Assembly (NCBI GenBank): GCA_964549615.1
Contig: CAZJVP010000051.1
Coordinates: forward strand, 62,001 to 126,000
Length of the DNA stretch: 64,000 nucleotides
DNA from: CAYVLA01 sp964549615 [NCBI: uncultured Thermococci archaeon]
Lineage (GTDB): Archaea; CAYQAE01; CAYVLA01
Direction of reading: 5' to 3'
In this document: piece by piece, positions 44,558-52,971 of the stretch
Layout: every line of letters starts with the position of its first letter
How positions within the stretch are numbered: position 1 is the stretch's first letter
Position numbers and translations under genes: made by a program
Notes under the pieces: model-generated
The model's database searches: none
Told to the model about the DNA's origin: nothing
Seen by the model: the letters and a program-made list of their open reading frames with translations, nothing else

Positions 44558-45892
44558 TCAGGTCTTCTGTGCATGTAGCTTGGTTGTGTGGACCTCTCTC
44601 CATAGCCTGCGGCGCACCATAACCGACCACAGCACGAAGCCCGTCACCACTGCCGTTGCGGTCACCGTCAACCATTCGATCACATATACCCAGAGGAGGG
44701 CGCGGTCCTTGAGTTCCATGGCGTCTTTCTCTATCTCGCCAAGCGCTTCGTGGGCCTGCTCGTAGGCCTCAACCACATCCTCGAAGCGAAGCTCAAGATA
44801 GGCGGGCAGGGCGTCGAGCGCGATGCGGTTTGCTTCGTCCAACCTCATATTGATCGAGTTCGTGTTTGCGCCGAAGGAGTCGCAGAATTCCAGAAGGCCG
44901 ACCAAGAGCGACTTCCGGGTGCCGAACTCGAACATGCTCTTCCTCACTCGATGGACAAGCTCCACATCCTGGGGCACGGGCCGCCGATCGAGGTAGATCA
45001 TGAGGTTGGCACCGAAGTCCAGGGCGTATTCCCAGGGGTCGCCAGGAGTGCACATGGTGTGCAACTGGTAGGGCTCGGAACTGGGCCCGAAGATCTCGCC
45101 CGTGATCGAGAAGGTTCGGCCCCCGCCCGGCAGATCCCAGGTGACGAAGCCCGGGTCATCCTTGTACCCGGGTCCCTCGACGTGTGCCAGCACCAAGGAT
45201 CCCGGCTTCGCCTTCACCAGGTTGTGGTGGTAGTTGTACATGAAAGGCTGGGTCCTGTCCCATGGCAGGCTGCTCATGAACTCGTGATCGGGCATGTCGA
45301 TGACGAGTGTGTGGACGTTGGCCGGGCGGTGGATGTAGATGTTGCCCGCATCCTCGGTGGGAAGCAGCTGGCCTATGGCCGAGTCGCCCCAGGGCGGCCT
45401 CCCGAACGCGCCGCCGAAGCTCTCCCACCCACCCACCATGACAAGTCCCATGCCGGCCTCCCGCACGCCACGCGCCAGCATCTCGATGTGCGTCGGTGGG
45501 ATCGCTTCCCTGTTTGCGTTGGACAGGATGATGACATCGAAGCGGGATGTCAGGTCCGAAAAGGACCGTGGCATATACAGCCTCACGATCCTGTAGATCT
45601 CGCCCTCACCCTTGGTGGCCTGGATGGGCGCCAGGGCGGCCCAGTCGCGGAGCGTTGCCTGGACGAAGTTGATCGAGAAGAGGGGATCGGACCTCATCCA
45701 CCAGATCGGCGTGGAACGGGCAAGGCAGCCGGCGTAAAGCACCCCTATTCTTCCGTCCTGAAGGGCCGTCGTCGTTGAGAGAGCCGCTTGAAGGGCAAGG
45801 AGCACGGCAGCCGCTAGGGCTGGGCGGCAGCCAAGCTTGTGAGCGAAGCCTGCCTGCAGCGACACAGGGGTCGTGCGGCTGACGGCGGCCAT
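44558..45892 (-). CDS. Membrane-anchored GATase1-like protein (paralog 4)
   Basis: A 444-residue protein. A hydrophobic segment at about residues 25-42 (A-L-A-A-A-V-L-L-A-L-Q-A-A-L) precedes L-Q-D-G-R-I-G-V-L-Y-A-G-C, closest to paralog 2. F-D-V-I-I-L-S-N-A-N, V-M-V-G-G-W-E-S-F-G-G, Y-H-H-N-L-V and P-V-P-Q-D-V-E-L-V-H follow, then S-F-G-A-N-T and M-E-L-K-D-R-A-L-L-W-V-Y before the C-terminal membrane helix. Start ATG 45892 (GTG 45898 adds two residues), chosen from the TATA-like element at 45915-45923. Confidence 0.7.
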   Translation of the reverse strand: MAAVSRTTPVSLQAGFAHKLGCRPALAAAVLLALQAALSTTTALQDGRIGVLYAGCLARSTPIWWMRSDPLFSINFVQATLRDWAALAPIQATKGEGEIYRIVRLYMPRSFSDLTSRFDVIILSNANREAIPPTHIEMLARGVREAGMGLVMVGGWESFGGAFGRPPWGDSAIGQLLPTEDAGNIYIHRPANVHTLVIDMPDHEFMSSLPWDRTQPFMYNYHHNLVKAKPGSLVLAHVEGPGYKDDPGFVTWDLPGGGRTFSITGEIFGPSSEPYQLHTMCTPGDPWEYALDFGANLMIYLDRRPVPQDVELVHRVRKSMFEFGTRKSLLVGLLEFCDSFGANTNSINMRLDEANRIALDALPAYLELRFEDVVEAYEQAHEALGEIEKDAMELKDRALLWVYVIEWLTVTATAVVTGFVLWSVMVRRRLWREVHTTKLHAQKT

Positions 45893-45914
45893 GCTCACCG
45901 GGTTGGGCTTCGGA

Positions 45915-45923
45915 GTTTTAACG
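45915..45923 (-). promoter_or_regulatory. TATA-like box for paralog 4
   Basis: The complement reads CGTTAAAAC, centred 27 bases before the ATG at 45892, so the transcript is probably leaderless. Confidence 0.6.
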
Positions 45924-46512
45924 CTTTGCGGTCCTCATTTCACCGGGTTCCTGGTTCCTGGATGTGATGAGCGATGCGCCTTCAAGATGCATGTGGTTCG
46001 ATGGTCTCCAGGCTCTGGTCGGAAACGACGTGACACCCGCTGACAGCTCGCCGCTGGTTTGATGGAGTTTGTCGAAGGATCGAAGACATATTCGGGCGGG
46101 GTTCCGACCTCGGAAGTCCTCGAGGCGCACGGGCCTTGGCACGGGTTGACCTCTTGGCACGGGTTGACCTCTTGGCACGGGTTGACCTCTTGGCACGAGT
46201 TGACCCCATAAACGCAAAGCCAAGCCGGTCCAATCTTCTTCAAGTTGGACGACGCTTTGGCCGGCGATTTCATACTCTTCTTCTGGCAGGGCGTCTACGA
46301 TTTCTTCCGCCTGAGGGTCCCAGAGGCACCAAGCTCAAGGTCGAGGGGATTCGGTGGCCCACGGGTCGGCCAGAGATCAGTCCCGTTCCGCAATTGGCCA
46401 AAATTCTGTTTCTGGGCCGGATATCTCGCACATCAATCCTATTTGAAGCTTTTCTAATTATGCATAGAAAGAGTTTTGAGGTCCCTATGTTTTCTATGGT
46501 TGGTTGGAAAAG
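45924..46512. other. About 590-base intergenic region with a tandem repeat
   Basis: Contains the 18-base tandem repeat at 46136-46207 and an AT-rich stretch at 46441-46500 that includes a likely TATA element for the gene at 46513. No gene otherwise. Confidence 0.5.
46136..46207 (+). repeat. Four tandem copies of an 18-base unit
   Basis: TTGGCACGGGTTGACCTC is repeated three times perfectly and a fourth time with two changes. The unit length keeps any reading frame (A-R-V-D-L-L on the plus strand), but neither strand has a convincing gene. Confidence 0.95.
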
Positions 46513-46917
46513 ATGGGGAAAGCCGAGAGGAAGGTGCTGATCAAGTACGACTCGAAGGGGGTGGGCCCGGACTTTTGGCAGAAGCTCTATGGCTACTCCA
46601 AAGGCAAGTACCGTTACCCCGGACTTCTGGACGATGTGCCCGGAGCTGTGAGGATGGCCAAGGGGCTCATTGCGGTTCCGGAGGTGCAGGCGGAGAGGAT
46701 CAAACGCTTCCTAAGAGAACAGGGCGCTACGTTTGAGGAGCAGGGGACGGTGGCACCGGCAATCGAGGCTCCGGGGCTTCTCCGCTGGGATCTCGCCCGG
46801 CACGTCCTTCACGAGAGGCTGGAAGGCTTGGGGGAGGAGATGGACAGATTGGGCCCCTTCATCAAGGCCGTTTCGACAAGGGACGCCCTTGAGGACTTGG
46901 AGAGGTATGGCTACTGA
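46513..46917 (+). CDS. Putative antitoxin-like partner of PIN protein
   Basis: A 134-residue soluble protein beginning M-G-K-A-E-R-K-V-L-I-K-Y-D. A polar N-terminal half (F-W-Q-K-L-Y-G-Y-S-K-G) is followed by a helical C-terminus (H-E-R-L-E-G-L-G-E-E-M-D-R-L). It matches no antitoxin family I know (not AbrB, RHH or Phd). Its stop overlaps the start of the PIN gene by 11 bases, the arrangement typical of toxin-antitoxin operons, so an antitoxin or partner role is inferred. TTG 46504 is an alternative start. Confidence 0.55.
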   Translation: MGKAERKVLIKYDSKGVGPDFWQKLYGYSKGKYRYPGLLDDVPGAVRMAKGLIAVPEVQAERIKRFLREQGATFEEQGTVAPAIEAPGLLRWDLARHVLHERLEGLGEEMDRLGPFIKAVSTRDALEDLERYGY

Positions 46918-47416
46918 GGTCGTGCTCGATACCAGCTACCTGCTGGCCTGGCACAGGGAGAACGATAGGCTTCATCCCAGGGCCGAGAAGATCCAGGAGA
47001 GCCTTGCGAGGGCAAAGCCGGTTCGCATCATCCTTGATTGCGTTTACTCCGAACTGATCGCCGTCCTGGCTAGAACAAGGGTCAGGGAGGAGGGAAAGGC
47101 ACGGGAATTCCTGGAGGAGGAAAGGAAGCTGAGGCAGGTCTACTGGCCTAGGCTTGTCTGGATGACGTATATTGGAGGTAAAGACCTCATAAAGCGTGCC
47201 CTGGATGTGACGAGGGAGGCCGCCGAGAAATACGGGGTCGGGATCTCGCCCAACGACGCTATGCTCCTGATCTTCTGCCGGGAGAGGCACGTCCCGTTTC
47301 TGGTGAGCTTCGATAGAAGCCTTGGGCAGGTTGAGACGGTTGAGGGTAAGAAGTCGGAGGTCACGGTCGTGGACGATTCCAACAGGGAGGTTTTGCTAAG
47401 GCCAGGGAGTGTATGA
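46907..47416 (+). CDS. PIN-domain protein, probable toxin
   Basis: A 169-residue PIN domain with V-V-L-D-T-S-Y-L-L-A-W near the start, C-V-Y-S-E-L-I-A-V-L, I-S-P-N-D-A-M-L-L and V-S-F-D-R-S-L, giving the acidic metal-binding set. ATG 46907 starts directly at the domain and overlaps the upstream partner gene. Probable RNase toxin by family knowledge. Confidence 0.8.
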   Translation: MATEVVLDTSYLLAWHRENDRLHPRAEKIQESLARAKPVRIILDCVYSELIAVLARTRVREEGKAREFLEEERKLRQVYWPRLVWMTYIGGKDLIKRALDVTREAAEKYGVGISPNDAMLLIFCRERHVPFLVSFDRSLGQVETVEGKKSEVTVVDDSNREVLLRPGSV

Positions 47417-47614
47417 CCGGAACCCCGTCGAGCCAGGGAGCGTCCTCGCCGGGCGAAAAAGTCTGGCTCTGCACGAGAGCCGGTTGACTGCCGCCGCGCC
47501 CTTGACGGGAGATCGGGCTCCTTGCCCCTGCTGGCCAGACAGCCCCCAGTAAAGGTTCGGCACCGCAGCGTCCCCTACGATGGCTTCGGTGCACATCCTG
47601 TTACGGTGGGTTCG

Positions 47615-48931
47615 CTATTTCTTCAGAATTGCGGGCTGCGTGGAAAGCGTGAAGGGCTTGCCGTCTCTCTCGAAGTCCGCCTCCCCGAACACGGCAACGT
47701 TCTTGTCGGCGGGCCGCTCGATGGTCACCCGAAGCACGCCCTCTTCGCTCGCCATTTCCACCGGCTCCCATCTCTCCGGGCGGAAGTCCATGCTGTCGGC
47801 CTTGGCAACCCAGGCCCGGCCCCTCTTTGCCTCTTTGGCCTTGATCGTCAGCGTTAGCGTATCTCCCCTGGCCTTCCGCATCCACGAAATCTCTGGCATG
47901 CTGTCGCCTCCCGCCACGGTGCGGAAGAAGGCGCTCAAGGTGTTGAGAACCCTCGTCATGCCCGGCTCAAGGCTGTGGCCGGCGTTGGGCACGTAAAGCA
48001 CATACTTGGGCCCGACTAGGCCATCCCAATATAGGTTCAGGGCATCCGTGGTCCAGTAACGGTCATTTGAGCCGAGGATGATGAGTTTCGGGACGGCGAT
48101 AATCTTCCTGTAGGAGTACGGATCGACCGCCTGCCAAAGCGCCTTTCCCCGCCGGCTACTGAAACTCTCCGTGAGCCCCTTCGAGGAGTAGTCCGAGATC
48201 TGCTCGCTGTAGCTCCCCCACATCTCCAACTGGTGCTTCATCTGTTTGGGCATGTTCAGCACGTCGATCACCGCGGGCGCGATGGCCTTTACTCGCCTAC
48301 CCCCGTCCACCGCCGCCGTCAGCCACGTTGTCCAACCCCTCTTCGACGCGCCGAAGACCACGAAGCCGCATATCTTCTCCTGCCACTCCTGTTTTGCATG
48401 CTCTTGCAGCGCATCCATCGCTCTGAGTGCGCTCTTCACCATCGGGAAGAGCAGCGGCCAGGTCGGGTCGCCGTCCTTCAAGTACTGCTGGAAAGTGTGC
48501 GAAATGATCTCATCCTCAATCATCCCGCCGAAAAGCGGCTGGTTTGGCACGTGGCTGAGCATCGCGACCGGCGCCCCCACCGAACGCGCTAGCCCCATCG
48601 CGAGAACATCTTCTTTCCGCTCCTCGCCCGGCTTCGGTTCTCCTGATCCGCCGCCGATCAGCAGTCCCATCCAACCCGGGAAACTCACCTGGGCCGGTCT
48701 CGCTATCCGCAACAGGTGCTTCCAGGCCATGCCTCGCCACATCTGGGAGGTCAAGACGATGTCGCTCAGCGAGCCGCCCGCAACCTCCTTCGATGGTCCC
48801 TTCTTCCAATCGAAGGTGGGGTCCGGGGCATTCGCGTAATCAAACAGCATCTCCGCAGGCGCCCCGGCAAATCGGGACCCGGCCGTCGTCGTTAGCAGGC
48901 TGCTGAGGGCTAGGGTGAACGGAGAATTCAA
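47615..48931 (-). CDS. PhoPQ-activated pathogenicity-related (PF10142-type) esterase-like protein
   Basis: About 438 residues from TTG 48931, which gives an N-terminal hydrophobic export signal (F-T-L-A-L-S-S-L-L). The family signature is clear: D-Y-A-N-A-P-D-P-T-F-D-W, L-T-S-Q-M-W-R-G-M-A-W-K-H, G-A-S-K-R-G-W-T-T-W (nucleophile serine), G-S-N-D-R-Y-W (acid) and N-A-G-H-S-L (histidine). It has an alpha/beta-hydrolase fold and a C-terminal beta domain. Known members occur in enterobacteria and slime moulds (AprA-like); the natural substrate is unknown. Finding it in an archaeal setting suggests transfer. Confidence 0.85.
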   Translation of the reverse strand: MNSPFTLALSSLLTTTAGSRFAGAPAEMLFDYANAPDPTFDWKKGPSKEVAGGSLSDIVLTSQMWRGMAWKHLLRIARPAQVSFPGWMGLLIGGGSGEPKPGEERKEDVLAMGLARSVGAPVAMLSHVPNQPLFGGMIEDEIISHTFQQYLKDGDPTWPLLFPMVKSALRAMDALQEHAKQEWQEKICGFVVFGASKRGWTTWLTAAVDGGRRVKAIAPAVIDVLNMPKQMKHQLEMWGSYSEQISDYSSKGLTESFSSRRGKALWQAVDPYSYRKIIAVPKLIILGSNDRYWTTDALNLYWDGLVGPKYVLYVPNAGHSLEPGMTRVLNTLSAFFRTVAGGDSMPEISWMRKARGDTLTLTIKAKEAKRGRAWVAKADSMDFRPERWEPVEMASEEGVLRVTIERPADKNVAVFGEADFERDGKPFTLSTQPAILKK

Positions 48932-49395
48932 AGTGGTCCTTGGTCCGGCCAGCTTTTCGTGCCCCTTGGACAGACGTGGGCAGGAATGCTTGGCGGGCGA
49001 GACGTGGCTATGGCAGAAGGTCACCTTGCAGAGCCTGTAACGGACCGGCTTGAGGAGCAGCTTGCCGCACTCGAAACGCCCGTGTCCAGTGTTTTCGTCA
49101 GGGGTTGCCCTCCGTTCCATGGTCGGCAGAGGGAATGTCCAGGACTTTTCAATGTAACAGTTCCTCGTCTCGACAAAACGAGATGCATGGTCCAGTGCTC
49201 TCGTCCAGCCTCGTCGGTCTCCGACAGGGTGGACTTTCTGTACCTGGCGACATGTGCCTTTCGCTGTGGTAAGGTCCCCTGAAGAGGGTGGGAATCCAGC
49301 ACAGCCGGCGTGCAGGAATCTACGAACCGGTCAGACAACCCGTCACACAGACCGACAAGAAGGAGCATTCGGTGATCATTCATCTTGGGCCTAGA
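48932..49395. other. 464-base region between tRNA-Thr and the PhoPQ-related gene
   Basis: No gene recognised. Open frames here are without family features. Confidence 0.4.
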
Positions 49396-49468
49396 GCCCC
49401 GGGCGGGATTCGGACCCGCGACCTCCTGCTTACCAAGCAGGCGCCATAGCCGACTAAGCCACCGGGGC
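49396..49468 (-). tRNA. tRNA-Thr (anticodon GGT)
   Basis: A 73-base cloverleaf on the minus strand. The acceptor stem GCCCCGG/CCGGGGC pairs fully. The anticodon stem CCTGC/GCAGG holds loop TTGGTAA, giving anticodon GGT for threonine. The T stem GCGGG/CCCGC holds a standard TTCGAAT-type loop (TCCGAAT). No intron and no encoded CCA. Its first 15 bases overlap the 3' end of truA. Confidence 0.95.
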
Positions 49469-50272
49469 ACACCTGGCTATGCCGTCAAGAAGCGTCTTTC
49501 TAAGGGCAAGTGCCAGTTCCAGCCCCCTTCCGGATGCGTCTAAAAACTCTTTTGCCCTGAGCAGCGAATCGCCCTCGACCCGGAAGCGTACATGAGGATA
49601 CTCGATTTCCCATAGTATCAAGTTCTCAGGGGGTGCAGGCTTGAGGGCCAAATGCGTTCGGCCAGCAAGCGCGTCCCGGACTCTGCTCTCCTCAAGACGG
49701 TTTGTGGCGACGAGTTCGATCGCGGAGACGATCTTGCGCACCTGCGCCCAGAGGAATCCTTTGGCTCGGAAGTACAGCCGAGGAGGATTCGTCCTCTCGA
49801 CGTGGATTTCCTCGATCTCCCTGACCGTCGCACGTTGGGAGGGCCGGCTAAACTGGGCGAAGTCATGTTCGCCCAAGAATATTCTGCAGGCGGATTCGAG
49901 TGCCGACACATCAACATGGGGGTTGTGGAAGAGGTAAAGGTAGGTTTTCGACGTCGCATGCGTCCGCGGGCTAAAGCTGTCGGGGACGTCGGCCCACGCC
50001 CAGGCGAAGATGTCACGGGGGAGCTTCGAGTTCAGCCTCTTGACGATCGCCTTTGCCGGGTCCATGGGGCGAAAGGCTACGACCTGGCCCAAGGCGCTGA
50101 CGCCCCGGTCGGTCCTGCCCGCCGAGGCAAACTCCGATTTGCGTGGGTCAAGGATCAATCCGCAGTCCTTCAGTGCACGGATGACGCAGCCCTCAACCGT
50201 CGATCTGTCCGGCTGCCGCTGATAGCCATAGTAGTTCTGACCGACGTAGCCAAACTTCACCGCAACCTTCAT
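49454..50272 (-). CDS. truA: tRNA pseudouridine(38-40) synthase TruA
   Basis: A 272-residue TruA. It modifies uridines in the anticodon arm of tRNAs. The start V-A-V-K-F-G-Y-V-G-Q-N-Y-Y-G-Y-Q-R-Q-P is typical, and the catalytic aspartate lies in A-G-R-T-D-R-G-V-S-A-L. F-A-Q-F-S-R-P and G-F-L-W-A-Q-V-R-K-I-V belong to the second half. The gene ends inside tRNA-Thr (its TAG lies in the D-arm region), so processing of the tRNA would remove the stop codon from the mRNA. It lies 13 bases downstream of the TraB gene. Confidence 0.9.
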   Translation of the reverse strand: MKVAVKFGYVGQNYYGYQRQPDRSTVEGCVIRALKDCGLILDPRKSEFASAGRTDRGVSALGQVVAFRPMDPAKAIVKRLNSKLPRDIFAWAWADVPDSFSPRTHATSKTYLYLFHNPHVDVSALESACRIFLGEHDFAQFSRPSQRATVREIEEIHVERTNPPRLYFRAKGFLWAQVRKIVSAIELVATNRLEESRVRDALAGRTHLALKPAPPENLILWEIEYPHVRFRVEGDSLLRAKEFLDASGRGLELALALRKTLLDGIARCAPVA

Positions 50273-50285
50273 GGAGGCTCACATT

Positions 50286-51524
50286 CTAACGGAGGGAGAG
50301 AATCAGGATTATGATCGCAATGCTGATGAAGGCGACGCTCATGACCCTGCCGAGGACCATGCCGATCACTATCACCGCCCCGGCCGTCGCGCCCATATTG
50401 GTGAATGCCGCAACAAGCAGGACCTTGGTCAGCCTGTTGGTCCAGAACGTGCTCACCTTCCTTATCTCCCTCAGGCCGTGGAAGTCCTTGACTTGGGGAG
50501 GGTTGACGAGGATCTGCACGTAGCCCGATATCCAACCCGTGGCGATTAGGGGATTGAGGATGCCGAATGGGGCAGCGATGAAGGCTGCGGCGATCGCTAG
50601 GGGATGTGCTAGGGCCGCGAGGGCGCCAAGGGCAGACAGGCCACCTCCGATCAAGAGGAGCTTCTCCATGATCTCCAGGAACTTGGGCCAACCTTGTGAG
50701 TAGATAGTCCAGATGAAGATGGCAAGGAAGGCGACCGGAATCAGATATCCCGCGAGCTTCAGCGAGAAGACGCTGCTTGGGATCTTCTCGAGCTCGGCGA
50801 GGTCCGCTTCCCGCCCGCGCTGCAGGTTTTCCACAAGGCCGTTGAGGTGCCCGGCGCCCACCACGGCGACGATGGTCCGGCCCGGACTCGCCTCGGCGAG
50901 CTGGCGCAACCTGCCTGCGATGTAGAGGTCCCTCTCATCCACCAAAACCTCCTTGGCCTTGGGAGCCAGCTTGCCCAGCTCCTCCATCATCTCGGTGATA
51001 ATGTCCTGCCTCTTGAGCATCTCGATGTCGATCTGCTGCGCATCTGAGGCCCCCAAGAGGCCGTAGACGAGCTCCCTGAAGATCCTGAACTTCTCGCGAA
51101 GGCTCATCTTGTTCCAAGCTCGCCTCAAGGTGACGGCGATCTTTCGGTCAACGAGGGCTATCTGCGCCCCGATCTCTTTGGCCGCGCCTATTGCCTCCAG
51201 CATCTCGGATCCGGGCTCAACCCCGAACTCCTCTCCGATGCTCCTTTGCAGCATCGCAAGGAATGATTGCCCGAGGAAGAAGTAGGGTTGCTCGCCGCGG
51301 AGAAGCTTCGTCAAGGGGGTCTGTTCCCAGCTCTTCTTGTCCAAGAGCACCTTGTACCGCGGTTCGCACAGCTCCACTGCCACGATCTGCGGTTTCTCTT
51401 CGAGTATGATCCTCCTGACCTCCTGCACGCTCTGCCTGGAGATGTGTGCGGTGCCGAGTAGGATCACATTGCTCTCGCCGACCGATATCTTTCGGACGTT
51501 GGAGTGTGCCACCGCGTCGTCCAC
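50286..51524 (-). CDS. TraB-family membrane protein
   Basis: A 412-residue protein. The N-terminal half is the TraB/TIKI-like domain: L-L-G-T-A-H-I-S-R-Q-S-V, V-A-V-E-L-C-E-P-R-Y, V-D-R-K-I-A-V-T-L-R and V-V-G-A-G-H-L-N-G. The two G-x-x-H motifs and the glutamate are the putative metalloprotease-like residues. The C-terminal half has four or more membrane segments (residues 255-275, 285-340 and 375-412). Archaeal TraB proteins of this form have unknown function, possibly proteolytic. Likely co-transcribed with truA. Confidence 0.85.
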   Translation of the reverse strand: MDDAVAHSNVRKISVGESNVILLGTAHISRQSVQEVRRIILEEKPQIVAVELCEPRYKVLLDKKSWEQTPLTKLLRGEQPYFFLGQSFLAMLQRSIGEEFGVEPGSEMLEAIGAAKEIGAQIALVDRKIAVTLRRAWNKMSLREKFRIFRELVYGLLGASDAQQIDIEMLKRQDIITEMMEELGKLAPKAKEVLVDERDLYIAGRLRQLAEASPGRTIVAVVGAGHLNGLVENLQRGREADLAELEKIPSSVFSLKLAGYLIPVAFLAIFIWTIYSQGWPKFLEIMEKLLLIGGGLSALGALAALAHPLAIAAAFIAAPFGILNPLIATGWISGYVQILVNPPQVKDFHGLREIRKVSTFWTNRLTKVLLVAAFTNMGATAGAVIVIGMVLGRVMSVAFISIAIIILILSLR

Positions 51525-51648
51525 GAAGGCTCGCCTGACCGGGATGGCTTGCGGCTTGGACCCGGTTAAATCTTTTCGGACGTCTTGGGGTGTGCACCTC
51601 GGTTGCTCCGCGCCAGGCGGCGGCGGAAGGCCCGAGCATTGCTAAAAG

Positions 51649-51658
51649 AATTATATCC
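51649..51658 (+). promoter_or_regulatory. TATA box of the nucleotidyltransferase gene
   Basis: AATTATATCC is centred about 25 bases before the GTG at 51678, supporting this start and a leaderless message. Confidence 0.7.
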
Positions 51659-51677
51659 CAAGGCGCTTCCGAGAGGC

Positions 51678-52796
51678 GTGGACGCGGTCCTTCTTGCGGC
51701 GGGAAAGGGGACGAGGCTGAGGCCGCTGACGGTTAATCGTCCCAAGCCGCTTGTCCCCGTCGCGAACAGACCGGTCATGGAGTACCAGCTGAGACTCCTG
51801 GAGAATGCCGGGTTCGACAGGGTGATCATCCCGGTGGGATACCTGGCAGACCAGATCGTAAGCTATGTAGAATCCTTCGAAAGCGGGCTTGAGTTCGAGT
51901 TCTCGTTTGATAACATCCCGCTTGGGACGGCGGGGTCTGTGGCGAAACTGCGGGATCGCCTGAACGAGACCTTTCTCGTCATTAGCGGCGATCTATTGGT
52001 TGACCTCGATGTCGGCCAGCTGATGGGATTCCACGCACAGACCAGAGCCTCGGTGACCATTGCGCTGACCCGAGTGGAGGATCCCACCCAGTACGGGATC
52101 GCGCTCCTTGAGGGCTCGCGCATATCCAGCTTCGCGGAGAAGCCGGAGCCATCGAAGGTCTTCAGCAACCTGGTGAACGCCGGCATCTACGTAATGGAGC
52201 CGGAGGTCTTGGACGAGGTCCCGCCGAACGCCCAGTTCGATTTCTCGCTCGACCTCTTTCCCTCGATCATCGATCGCCGGTATCTGGCCGGCCATCTCTT
52301 GGGCGGCTACTGGAACGACATAGGAAGGCCAAGCAGCTACCTACAGGCCAACGGGGACGCCCTCTTGGGCAGGTTCCCCATGGAAAAGTTCGTTCGGGAT
52401 CCGATGGTGCCAAGCAAGGTGACCCCCGTCATGGGAAGGAGCTCCACACTGGGCGATGTCGACATATCGGGCCCGGTCCTGCTCGGCGAGAACTGCCTCG
52501 TAGAGGGAGGTTCGGCACTGCGGAGCTTCGTCGTGCTGGGCAACGATGTCTCGGTGGGAAAGGGTTGCGTCTTGGACTCCGTGGTGGTGCACGAAGGCAC
52601 CACGATCGGATCCTCGGCCGACGTGAGGCACTGCATAGTCGGCCGCGAGTGTGTGATATCGGACGATGTCGAGCTCGCGGAAGGAACGGTGATCGGCGAC
52701 CATACGAGGATCGGCCGCGGCTGCCGGATAGGGGCGAACATGAAGATCTGGGCCGGGAGCACCCTCGGCGCCAACACGGTCATCACGCCTGACTGA
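51678..52796 (+). CDS. Sugar-phosphate nucleotidyltransferase with hexapeptide C-terminus
   Basis: A 372-residue protein from GTG 51678. The N-terminal catalytic domain has L-L-A-A-G-K-G-T-R-L-R-P-L-T and P-K-P-L-V-P, the NTP-binding signature, and D-L-L-V-D (metal-binding aspartate). The C-terminal third is a left-handed beta-helix of hexapeptide repeats (I-S-G-P-V-L-L-G, V-S-V-G-K-G, V-I-G-D-H-T-R-I-G). It joins a sugar-1-phosphate to NTP, giving NDP-glucose or GDP-mannose for glycan synthesis. It precedes the mutase-like gene by 175 bases. Sugar and nucleotide are not determined. Confidence 0.87.
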   Translation: MDAVLLAAGKGTRLRPLTVNRPKPLVPVANRPVMEYQLRLLENAGFDRVIIPVGYLADQIVSYVESFESGLEFEFSFDNIPLGTAGSVAKLRDRLNETFLVISGDLLVDLDVGQLMGFHAQTRASVTIALTRVEDPTQYGIALLEGSRISSFAEKPEPSKVFSNLVNAGIYVMEPEVLDEVPPNAQFDFSLDLFPSIIDRRYLAGHLLGGYWNDIGRPSSYLQANGDALLGRFPMEKFVRDPMVPSKVTPVMGRSSTLGDVDISGPVLLGENCLVEGGSALRSFVVLGNDVSVGKGCVLDSVVVHEGTTIGSSADVRHCIVGRECVISDDVELAEGTVIGDHTRIGRGCRIGANMKIWAGSTLGANTVITPD

Positions 52797-52971
52797 GGGG
52801 TGTTGGGCTTGTACGCTGTCTGGACGGTCGATTCTTGTGGCCTTCGGGAAAGCACCTCGAGTCACCTCGAGTGCGATGATCCCGCAGTGGCGCGCAGCCT
52901 AGAGGGGGCCCGAAACCCTTATCTGTCGAACGGGTCGAGCCCCGCCAAGGATAATTCAGCACAGTGATTGG

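Noticed and set aside
46136-46207. CRISPR array
   Set aside because: Units are directly adjacent with no spacers, and no cas genes are nearby.
46136-46540. Open frame starting in the 18-base tandem repeat
   Set aside because: Its length follows from the repeat unit being a multiple of three; no family features and it overlaps a better gene.
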